Notes under the pieces: model-generated
What the model was told of the DNA's origin: nothing
What the model saw: only the letters and a program-made list of their open reading frames with translations
The model's database searches: none
Made by a program: the position numbers and the translations under genes
In this document: positions 1-5,589 of the stretch, piece after piece
Position numbering within the stretch: position 1 is the stretch's first letter
Layout of the letters: every line of letters starts with the position of its first letter
Assembly (NCBI GenBank): GCA_900541335.1
Contig: UQJC01000078.1
Location: 1-5,938, forward strand
Direction of reading: 5' to 3'
Length of the DNA: 5,938 nt
Source: an uncultured Prevotella sp.
GTDB lineage: Bacteria > Bacteroidota > Bacteroidia > Bacteroidales > Bacteroidaceae

Positions 1-19
1 TAAGCGTTCGAGTCATACT

Positions 20-55
20 TTATTACTGTATTGGACTTTTATCGGACAGTAATAA
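20..55. repeat. Perfect 10-bp inverted repeat, possible operator or 5' stem-loop
   Basis: The arms TTATTACTGT (20-29) and ACAGTAATAA (46-55) are exact reverse complements separated by 16 bases. The repeat lies just downstream, in the minus-strand direction, of the TACATTTG box at 60-67, so it would cover the inferred transcription start of a gene beyond the left edge. It could be a regulator binding site or fold at the 5' end of that transcript. The repeat is seen directly; its role is inferred. It has no T-tract and low GC, so a terminator is unlikely. Confidence 0.5.
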
Positions 56-59
56 TATA

Positions 60-88
60 CAAATGTACATTCGTTGGTCGCAGATGAA
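60..88 (-). promoter_or_regulatory. Putative Bacteroidetes-type promoter firing leftward out of the window
   Basis: The minus strand of 60-67 reads TACATTTG, an exact match to the Bacteroidetes -7 consensus TAnnTTTG. The -33 element is weak: only TTCA (85-88) or GTTC (86-89) occurs at the expected 17-18 base spacing. Initiation would fall near 53-55, at the edge of the inverted repeat, and the transcript would leave the window, so its gene is unseen. The same ten bases, GTACATTTGT, form the -7 region in front of the M20 peptidase gene. Confidence 0.4.
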
Positions 89-215
89 CCACTTAGTCAC
101 TATTGCCAAGAATCACTACGCGCAAGAACGAATGGTCGATTCATGCAAGACTCGTTTCGGTTAAGTGACGAATGCGTACGATCGCAACGGCTCCGTATCA
201 ATCGTAGTGCGTGCT

Positions 216-728
216 TCATCGTTTTTCGTTGTTTGGGTTCGTGGCGAGTTGGGTTGACTCTTCCCATTTTTTGTAGGGATGAATGCGGAGCGAGGAATTA
301 TAATACTTGCGGTCGCCCGTCACTTCTTCACCTAAGAAGGGCAGACGTTCGAACACTTCGTCCTCACCTGCCAGCTCCACTTCTGCCACAACCAATCCTT
401 CGTTTTCCCCAAAGAATTCATCGACCTCAAAGGTATGCTTGCCAGCAGGTACCAACCAACGGACTTTATCCACGATTCCAGGTTCACAAAGACGAAGCAA
501 TGACAACGCCTCATCCAGTGTAATTTCCTTTTCAAACTCATAGCGCGAAAGTCCCCCATTGAGCGAAGGTCCCTTGATGGTCAGATACCCCTGCTTGTCA
601 CGAATACGCACCCGCACGGTACGCCCTTTAGCACTGCAGATGTAACCTTGAACAATACGACTATGAGAAGTAGCAAGCGACTTGTAGTCACCTGTAACCA
701 AAAACTTGCGTTCTATTTCGATGGCCAT
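216..728 (-). CDS. CYTH domain protein (triphosphate tunnel metalloenzyme family)
   Basis: The protein has 170 residues with the CYTH signature EIERK at positions 4-8 (E4, E6, K8), which binds metal and phosphate in this family. Further tunnel residues follow in the usual order: R36, R39, R41 and R43 in the GRTVRVRIR strand, K52 in TIKG, E64/E66/E68 in YEFEKEI, K88 and R90, D103/E104, and E116/E118. Short bacterial members hydrolyse inorganic triphosphate or bind related polyanions; the substrate cannot be read from sequence. The start at 728 is chosen because family members begin with a short M-x-x-EIERKF; the ATG at 800 would add 24 unconserved residues across the terminator. The hydrophilic tail after HPYKKW (about 156-170) runs past the usual family end. 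The stop is TGA. It probably forms a single-gene transcript, as a terminator-like hairpin lies just upstream. Confidence 0.9.
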   Translation of the reverse strand: MAIEIERKFLVTGDYKSLATSHSRIVQGYICSAKGRTVRVRIRDKQGYLTIKGPSLNGGLSRYEFEKEITLDEALSLLRLCEPGIVDKVRWLVPAGKHTFEVDEFFGENEGLVVAEVELAGEDEVFERLPFLGEEVTGDRKYYNSSLRIHPYKKWEESTQLATNPNNEKR

Positions 729-749
729 AATTATATCATGTAAATCAGT

Positions 750-779
750 GTAAAGTATAAAAGAACCCCGCACAACAAT
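750..779 (-). promoter_or_regulatory. Weak candidate promoter of the CYTH gene
   Basis: On the minus strand, ATTG (779-776) is followed after 18 bases by TACTTTAC (757-750), an imperfect match to TTTG-N(17-20)-TAnnTTTG. Initiation would lie about 15 bases before the ATG at 728. It overlaps the terminator hairpin of the upstream gene, which fits compact spacing, but the match is poor and an alternative cannot be excluded. Confidence 0.25.
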
Positions 780-810
780 GCGTCCCACAAAGGAAAGCAT
801 CGTGGCGGGG
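755..810 (-). terminator. Rho-independent terminator after the microprotein gene
   Basis: Read on the minus strand, CCCCGC (810-805) pairs with GCGGGG (771-766). ATGC/GCAT pairing inside (800-797 with 781-778) is interrupted by a mismatch and small bulges. The hairpin is followed by the T-rich stretch TTCTTTTATAC (765-755). It starts 20 bases after the stop codon of the 46-residue gene, the expected place for a terminator. The stem is imperfect, so some readthrough into the CYTH gene is possible. Confidence 0.6.
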
Positions 811-830
811 TAAACCTTTTCCTAAAATGG

Positions 831-971
831 TTATTGCAACAGATAGTAAGCTATCAATGCAAGCACCATCAGGAGAATCAGTGCAATGAAGATACCGTTA
901 ATCACTCGGTTGGCTTGACGGGCTTCTCTTGCCTCACGAGCACGTTTTTTAAGTTCTCTTTTTTGATTCAT
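831..971 (-). CDS. 46-residue single-pass membrane microprotein, unknown function
   Basis: An uninterrupted frame runs from ATG at 971 to TAA at 831. Residues 1-21 are strongly basic and polar (MNQKRELKKR, then an alternating A-R-E helix), followed by one hydrophobic segment at about 22-45 (ViNGIFIALILLMVLALIAYYLL) ending one residue before the C-terminus. The positive-inside rule predicts a cytoplasmic N-terminus with the C-terminus at or beyond the outer face of the inner membrane. The clean basic-helix plus membrane-helix architecture, its own terminator, and placement between two conserved genes argue that it is real. It lies 131 bases after the prfB stop, with no convincing promoter between, so it may be read with prfB or from a weak site (TTTG-N17-TAATAATC just upstream). 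I do not recognise a named family and assign no function. Confidence 0.7.
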   Translation of the reverse strand: MNQKRELKKRAREAREARQANRVINGIFIALILLMVLALIAYYLLQ

Positions 972-1102
972 GACAATTAGATTATTATGTCCCAACCTTT
1001 TATACAAACTGCCAGTTCAAGAAATGCAGAAGCATGGAAATCGATGCGACTCCTCCTTCCTCTATCTCCCTGCCGACAACATCGTTCAAGGCTAGTAAGT
1101 GA

Positions 1103-2221
1103 TTATTCGTTTTCCTTATCTGAGAATTCCATTAAGTAGGCCTTGATGAAGCCATCAAGTTTACCATCCATCACGCCACCAACATCGCTGGTTTGAAATC
1201 CGGTACGATGGTCCTTCACACGGCGGTCATCAAAGACGTAACTACGAATCTGACTTCCCCACTCGATTTTCTTCTTGCCTGCCTCAATTTTAGCTTGAGC
1301 CGCCTTGCGTTTTTGCAAGGCACGATCATAAAGTTGAGAACGCAACAGACGCATCGCATTTTCACGATTCTCGAGCTGCTTACGGCTCTCCGTGTTTTCA
1401 ATCAGGATTTCTTCCTCTTCGCCCGTATCCGGATCTTTATATTGGTAACGAAGGCGAACACCCGTCTCTACCTTATTGACATTCTGACCACCGGCACCAC
1501 CTGAACGGAACAAGTCCCATGAAATTTTGGACGGATCGACATAGACCTCAATCGTATCGTCTACAAGCGGAGTAACAAAGACCGAAGCAAAGGAAGTCAT
1601 ACGCTTACCTTGTGCATTGTATGGCGATACACGCACCAAGCGGTGTACACCATTTTCACTTTTCAGATAACCATATGCATCGTCTCCTTCGATTTCCATG
1701 GTAACCGTCTTGATACCCGCTTCGTCTCCATCCTGCAAATGAGAGATGGTACATTTATAGCCGTGCGCTTCGGCATAACGCATGTACATACGCATAAGCA
1801 TCGAAGCCCAATCCTGACTCTCAGTGCCGCCAGCTCCCGAGTTAATCTTGAGCACACAGTCCATTGAGTCTTCCTCTTGGCGAAGCATGTTGCGCAATTC
1901 GAGTTCTTCGATGGCATCAATCGTCCGTGCATAGGTGTCGTCCACCTCTTCTTCGGTCACCATTTCGTCTTTATAGAAGTCAAAAGCCAAGGCAAGTTCA
2001 TCCACCAACAGTTTCACATGCTTATAGCCTTCAATCCATTTCTCGATGCCTTTCACCTTCTTCATCTGTTCCTCCGCCCGCTTGGCGTCGTCCCAGAATC
2101 CGGGGTCTTGCGTACGCAACTGTTCCTCTTCGAGTTGCATCGTCTTTGCTTCGATATCCAGGTAGCGGTAAAGCGAGTCTACACGCTCTTGGGCATCCTT
2201 CAGTTGATCAGAAGTAATCAT
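1103..2221 (-). CDS. prfB: Peptide chain release factor 2 (RF2)
   Basis: RF2 recognises UGA and UAA in the ribosomal A site and triggers release of the finished peptide. The 372-residue length is normal. An N-terminal helical domain (about 1-110) is followed by the NSGAGGTESQDWA segment (127-139) and the codon-recognition domain with SPY at 199-201 in place of the classical SPF. The catalytic domain has GGQ at 244-246, where the Gln is the methylated catalytic residue. The C-terminal part carries QIRSYVFDDRRVKDHRTGFQTSD (324-346), typical of the family. RF2, not RF1, is indicated by the SPF-type motif and the N-terminal YLDIEAK stretch. The frame is continuous: L21-D22 is CTG GAT, with no CTT TGA frameshift site. 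It starts 27 bases after the acyl-CoA ligase stop with no promoter visible, so the two are probably one transcript. Confidence 0.97.
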   Translation of the reverse strand: MITSDQLKDAQERVDSLYRYLDIEAKTMQLEEEQLRTQDPGFWDDAKRAEEQMKKVKGIEKWIEGYKHVKLLVDELALAFDFYKDEMVTEEEVDDTYARTIDAIEELELRNMLRQEEDSMDCVLKINSGAGGTESQDWASMLMRMYMRYAEAHGYKCTISHLQDGDEAGIKTVTMEIEGDDAYGYLKSENGVHRLVRVSPYNAQGKRMTSFASVFVTPLVDDTIEVYVDPSKISWDLFRSGGAGGQNVNKVETGVRLRYQYKDPDTGEEEEILIENTESRKQLENRENAMRLLRSQLYDRALQKRKAAQAKIEAGKKKIEWGSQIRSYVFDDRRVKDHRTGFQTSDVGGVMDGKLDGFIKAYLMEFSDKENE

Positions 2222-2248
2222 CTAAGTTGTAGGAATTTTCGTATTATA

Positions 2249-4075
2249 TTATTTACCCGCTTCCGCGTCAGCATAGATCTTATCAATCTGAGCGGCGTAG
2301 TGTTCGTAGACCACGCGGCGGCGCACCTTCAGCGTATTGGTTAACTCACCATTAGCCATCGTGAATGCATCGGGCAACAAGATAAAGCGCTTAATCTTTT
2401 CGTAGGGTGCCAAGTCTTGCTGCAGCGTATCAATGCGCTCGGTATAGAGTTTATTAATTGCCGGATGGTTGCAAAGTTCCTCACGCGATTGAAAAGCGAT
2501 GGCATGCTCTTTGGCATAGGCCTCCAATACTTTATAATCAGGCACCACCAACGCACTCACGAATTTACGCTCGTTGGCTACGACCACAGCCTGGTCGAAG
2601 AACTTATCAAGCACGAGTTTCGACTCAATCATCTGCGGAGCAATGTATTTACCATTGGAAGTTTTGAAGAGATCCTTGATACGTTCACGCAAGAAGAGTT
2701 CACCATTCTTCATGTAGCCAGCATCTCCCGTATGAAACCATCCTTCAGCGTCAATTGCTTCCTTGGTTTCGCTTTCGCGGAGATAATAACCCGGTGTAAT
2801 GGTTTTGCCACGGAGCAACACCTCGTCGTTCTCACCAAACTTTATTTCAATGCCCTCAATCAGTCTACCGACCGAACCCAATGTCACGGGCTTGTCCATG
2901 TGGTCACAGGATACCGTAGCCAAACTTTCTGTCAAGCCATAGCCACATATCATGTTCAACCCTGCGGCATGCACGAAGCGTTCTACATCAGGTGATACTG
3001 CGGCTCCGGCTGTAGGGAAGAAGTTGGCACGCTCAAGTCCAAGCGTCTTGCGCAACACACGGATGATGGTCTTGTCGTACAACTTATATTGTAATTTCAA
3101 AGCCAAAGGTGCCGGTTTGCACTGCGACTGATATTTGTTCCAATAACGCGAACCGACTTCAAGCGCTTCCCGAATTAGCTTACGCTCCATAAAGGAACCG
3201 TGCTCCATCTTCTCCAATACGGCTTGGTACACTTTCTCCCAAAAGCGGGGAACAGACGACATACAAGTAGGGTGAACCTCCTGTAAAGATTGAAGCACAT
3301 CAGCTGGACGCAAGTTGATGCACTGCTCTGCTCCTTCAGAGAGTCCGAGATAACACCAAGCACGCTCAAAGACATGAGTAAAGGGCAGGAAATTGAGGAA
3401 AACATCGTTCTCTGACAGCGGCAAAACGGCATCGTTTACTCGCAGTCCCTCATTATACTGTCCATAAGTCAGCATCACGCCCTTGCTTTGCCCGGTCGTA
3501 CCGCTGGTATAAAGGATATTACAGAGGTCTTCGTAATTGGCCTCTGCCATGCGCTTGTTGTATTCTTCCTCAATCTGTGCATCGGGGCGCTCTTCGCTGA
3601 GGAAGTCGTCAAAATACACCGAGAGATGATCGTTAGGATGCTTCTTCACCTTCGGATCGAAAATGATAATACGCTCAAGCGTACGCGCTACCTGCAACAC
3701 ACTGAAAGCCACGTCGTATTGCAACTGTTCGCCCACAAAGAGATAGCGAATCTTGGCGTCATTGAGCATATAGGTTACTTGCGCTCCACTGCTGGTCGCA
3801 TAGAAAGGAATGGAAACAGCACGAATACCGTAAGCACCAAAATCAACGAAAAGCGTTTCGGGCTTATTTTGAGAAAAGACAGCGATATTCTCCTGCGGCT
3901 TCACTCCCAGGCGAAGCAATGCGTAGGACACCTTCTTAACTTTGGAAGCGAACTGATTCCAAGAGATTGGAATCCACTGGTTGACATCATAATCGCGATA
4001 ACGCAAGGCGGTACGTTCACCGTAGCGCTTAGCTTGCTCAAATATCAACTTCGACAGGTGACAAATGTTTTGCAT
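2249..4075 (-). CDS. Long-chain fatty acid-CoA ligase (AMP-forming, ANL superfamily)
   Basis: The enzyme activates fatty acids to acyl-AMP with ATP and then to acyl-CoA, feeding lipid synthesis or reuse at the cytoplasmic face of the membrane. The 608 residues carry all core motifs (numbered from the chosen start): the ATP loop YTSGTTGQSKG at 189-199, the FPTAGAAVS adenine-site region near 353-361, YGLTES at 379-384, TGD at 449-451 with the ribose-binding Asp, the hinge region RIKD at 465-468, and the C-terminal catalytic Lys in NTLKVRR at about 583. The loop has Ser where PKG is commonest. The start at 4075 gives MQNICHLSKLIFEQ, which fits the family; the ATG at 4138 would add 21 unconserved residues. 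Chain-length preference cannot be told. It heads a probable transcript with prfB. Several fadD-like paralogues exist in related genomes, so I give no symbol. Confidence 0.92.
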   Translation of the reverse strand: MQNICHLSKLIFEQAKRYGERTALRYRDYDVNQWIPISWNQFASKVKKVSYALLRLGVKPQENIAVFSQNKPETLFVDFGAYGIRAVSIPFYATSSGAQVTYMLNDAKIRYLFVGEQLQYDVAFSVLQVARTLERIIIFDPKVKKHPNDHLSVYFDDFLSEERPDAQIEEEYNKRMAEANYEDLCNILYTSGTTGQSKGVMLTYGQYNEGLRVNDAVLPLSENDVFLNFLPFTHVFERAWCYLGLSEGAEQCINLRPADVLQSLQEVHPTCMSSVPRFWEKVYQAVLEKMEHGSFMERKLIREALEVGSRYWNKYQSQCKPAPLALKLQYKLYDKTIIRVLRKTLGLERANFFPTAGAAVSPDVERFVHAAGLNMICGYGLTESLATVSCDHMDKPVTLGSVGRLIEGIEIKFGENDEVLLRGKTITPGYYLRESETKEAIDAEGWFHTGDAGYMKNGELFLRERIKDLFKTSNGKYIAPQMIESKLVLDKFFDQAVVVANERKFVSALVVPDYKVLEAYAKEHAIAFQSREELCNHPAINKLYTERIDTLQQDLAPYEKIKRFILLPDAFTMANGELTNTLKVRRRVVYEHYAAQIDKIYADAEAGK

Positions 4076-4187
4076 AAGAAAGGATGTTTTGTAGGATAAG
4101 TATGCTCCTAATGGTATGAATTTCCACGCTCCGTTCAACCGGGGAAAAAACAGCTGTTACACTCGATGGACGTAGAAACACTCTTCG

Positions 4188-4216
4188 CAAAGGTATCTCT
4201 TTTTGGCGAACCGAAA
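4188..4216 (-). promoter_or_regulatory. Putative promoter for the ligase-prfB transcript
   Basis: On the minus strand, TTTC (4216-4213) is followed after 17 bases by TACCTTTG (4195-4188), an exact TAnnTTTG match. Predicted initiation is near 4182, leaving a leader of about 107 bases before the ATG at 4075. The box match, the -33-like element and the position in a divergent gap together make this a fair candidate. Confidence 0.5.
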
Positions 4217-4315
4217 CACATTTCGGCTATCTTTCCGAATTATTCAGCCTTGATTCAATCAGAATGCGGGGCGCAGGGAAGATAGCTAACCTACAAATTA
4301 GACGTTTCCCTACCG

Positions 4316-4345
4316 TTTAAATCCTACGCCTTTGACGTACATTTG
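4316..4345 (+). promoter_or_regulatory. Putative promoter of the M20 peptidase gene
   Basis: TTTA (4316-4319) is followed after 18 bases by TACATTTG (4338-4345), an exact Bacteroidetes -7 box. Initiation would fall near 4350-4352. This decides the gene start: the GTG at 4345 lies inside the promoter, so translation should begin at ATG 4384 (or less likely ATG 4360), giving a leader of about 30 bases. Confidence 0.5.
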
Positions 4346-4383
4346 TGCCGACAAATACGATGTTCCATTTCATCTTTTGGCTC

Positions 4384-5484
4384 ATGCAACTCACTTCTTA
4401 TGACCGAATGGCTCGCGAGGCGGCCGATTGCCTCGAACAGCTCATCCGCATTCCTTCGCTCAGTCGCCACGAAAACGAGGCGGCCGACTTTCTTGAAACT
4501 TACCTCCGCCAACAGGGAGCTGTGCCTCAACGACACGGCAATAATATATGGTGTATTCAGGATTTGTCCGACGCAACAGACTCAGCAACCGCACTTTCCA
4601 CCGACCTTCCGATTCCAACTCTCTTACTCAACGCGCACATAGACACTGTCAAGCCTGCTTCGGGCTGGCAACACGATCCGTTCACTCCCACTTACGAGGG
4701 TGACCGTCTCTATGGCTTAGGAAGCAATGACTGCGGCGGCGGATTGGTTACATTGATGCAGGTTTTCCTGGCTTTACGCCACGAACGCCTCCCCTATCGT
4801 CTAGTTTTTCTTGCCTCTGCCGAAGAGGAAGTTTCAGGAAAGGACGGCATCGAAGCTGTACTTCCGCTTCTACCTCCGATAGATGTAGCCATCGTGGGTG
4901 AACCGACTCTACTTCAACCCGCACTCGCTGAAAAAGGATTGATGGTTCTGGACTGTATGGCTTACGGCATTTCGGGACACGCAGCACGCCACGAGGGGGT
5001 GAATGCCATCTACCAGGCTTTGACCGATATCGAGTGGTTTCGCACGTATCGCTTTCCAAAGGTTTCTCCCTTTTTGGGCGAAGTCAAAATGAGCGTGACG
5101 ATGATTGAAGCGGGAAGCCAGCACAACGTCGTTCCCGATCGTTGTTCCTTCGTGGTCGATGTGCGTTCGAACGAATGCTACACAAATCCCGAACTGCTGA
5201 CGCTCATCCAGGCACAAGTCGGTTGCGAAGTCCACCCCCGCTCCACCCGTCTCTCGTCTTCCCGCATAGCGACGAACCATCCCCTTGTTAAGCGCGCCCT
5301 CGCTCTTGGGTTACAACCCTTCGGTTCGCCAACCCTTAGTGACCAAGCCCTGATGCCCTTTCCTTCTTTCAAGTTAGGACCGGGTGATTCTGCCCGCTCG
5401 CACACGGCTGACGAATACATCTGCCTGTCGGAATTGCGCCAAGCTGTAGAAACTTACACTTTACTCATTCGGGGAGTGGAATAA
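4384..5484 (+). CDS. M20 metallopeptidase, ArgE-like N-acyl-citrulline/ornithine deacylase
   Basis: This is a dinuclear zinc hydrolase of 366 residues. Metal ligands and catalytic residues appear in M20 order: H85 and D87 in HIDTVKP, bridging D116 in GSNDCGGG, general base E148 and ligand E149 in SAEEEVSG, E173 in VGEPT, and the last ligand H340 in SHTADEY. The lid/dimerisation domain (about 180-290) carries GHAAR (H199) and SQHNVVPD (H247). The sequence closely resembles remembered Bacteroides ArgE-type proteins (AEKGLMVLD, FGSPTLSDQALM). In Bacteroidetes arginine synthesis these remove a succinyl or acetyl group from N-acyl-citrulline, because carbamoylation comes before deacylation. No other arginine gene is nearby, so substrate choice is inferred from family and lineage. 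The ATG at 4384 is chosen over upstream starts because a promoter overlaps them and MxxxYDRMAREAADCLEQLI fits the family. It ends convergent with ftsW across a shared hairpin. Confidence 0.88.
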   Translation: MQLTSYDRMAREAADCLEQLIRIPSLSRHENEAADFLETYLRQQGAVPQRHGNNIWCIQDLSDATDSATALSTDLPIPTLLLNAHIDTVKPASGWQHDPFTPTYEGDRLYGLGSNDCGGGLVTLMQVFLALRHERLPYRLVFLASAEEEVSGKDGIEAVLPLLPPIDVAIVGEPTLLQPALAEKGLMVLDCMAYGISGHAARHEGVNAIYQALTDIEWFRTYRFPKVSPFLGEVKMSVTMIEAGSQHNVVPDRCSFVVDVRSNECYTNPELLTLIQAQVGCEVHPRSTRLSSSRIATNHPLVKRALALGLQPFGSPTLSDQALMPFPSFKLGPGDSARSHTADEYICLSELRQAVETYTLLIRGVE

Positions 5485-5502
5485 AGAGGTTCATACAAGC
5501 CC

Positions 5503-5568
5503 GTCAAACAAACAGATGCTGGAAATGCAAGTCACATGACCTGCCTTTCCAGCATCTGCTGTTTAAAG
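5503..5568. terminator. Strong bidirectional terminator between convergent genes
   Basis: CAGATGCTGGAAA (5513-5525) and TTTCCAGCATCTG (5546-5558) pair perfectly over 13 bp. The stem continues inward with GCA/TGC (5527-5529 with 5542-5544) and GTC/GAC (5531-5533 with 5538-5540), closed by an ACAT loop, with only two mismatches in 46 bases. T-rich tracts flank both sides: TTTGTTTG when read on the minus strand and CTGTTTAAAG on the plus strand. It lies 28 bases after the M20 stop and 31 bases after the ftsW stop, so it can serve both. Confidence 0.85.
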
Positions 5569-5589
5569 AAGCATCACACAGATGAGATG

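Larger units (their letters stand above)
4076..4383. other. Divergent intergenic region between the ligase and M20 genes
   Basis: This 308-base stretch separates two divergently read starts and contains a promoter-like site for each (4188-4216 minus, 4316-4345 plus), with their -7 boxes about 140 bases apart. The ligase leader would be roughly 107 bases. I found no stable hairpin, riboswitch-like fold or credible small gene in it. The ARG-box-like symmetry expected if an arginine repressor acted here was not evident by eye. Confidence 0.6.

Noticed and set aside
68..134. 8-bp inverted repeat CATTCGTT/AACGAATG with a 51-base spacer
   Set aside because: It is short and widely spaced, with no flanking structure or coding context. 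It is expected by chance in a region this size.
1..215. tRNA or structured RNA in the left non-coding stretch
   Set aside because: No cloverleaf, T-loop GTTCGA in proper context, or CCA end could be assembled on either strand.
74..523. Plus-strand open frame of 149 codons at the left end
   Set aside because: It overlaps the CYTH gene antisense, has a Cys/Arg-rich composition with no family resemblance, and crosses a promoter-like region. It is a shadow frame.
985..1050. Possible 11-codon leader peptide on the minus strand (MLLHFLNWQFV) after a purine-rich AAGGAGGAG stretch
   Set aside because: The SD-like stretch lies about 14 bases from the ATG, too far, and Bacteroidetes rarely use SD pairing. 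No attenuator hairpin follows, so the peptide is likely chance.
1877..2344. Plus-strand open frame of 155 codons across prfB and the ligase end
   Set aside because: It is antisense to two conserved genes and the junction between them, with no recognised motif.
3488..4099. Plus-strand open frame of 203 codons opposite the acyl-CoA ligase
   Set aside because: It lies wholly antisense to a well-supported enzyme and encodes no recognisable domain. Its length is explained by codon bias on the opposite strand.
4345..4383. Upstream GTG (4345) and ATG (4360) starts for the M20 gene
   Set aside because: The GTG overlaps the -7 promoter box, and the added residues (MPTNTMFHFIFWL) do not fit the family N-terminus. 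They look like a weak signal peptide, but the enzyme family is cytoplasmic.
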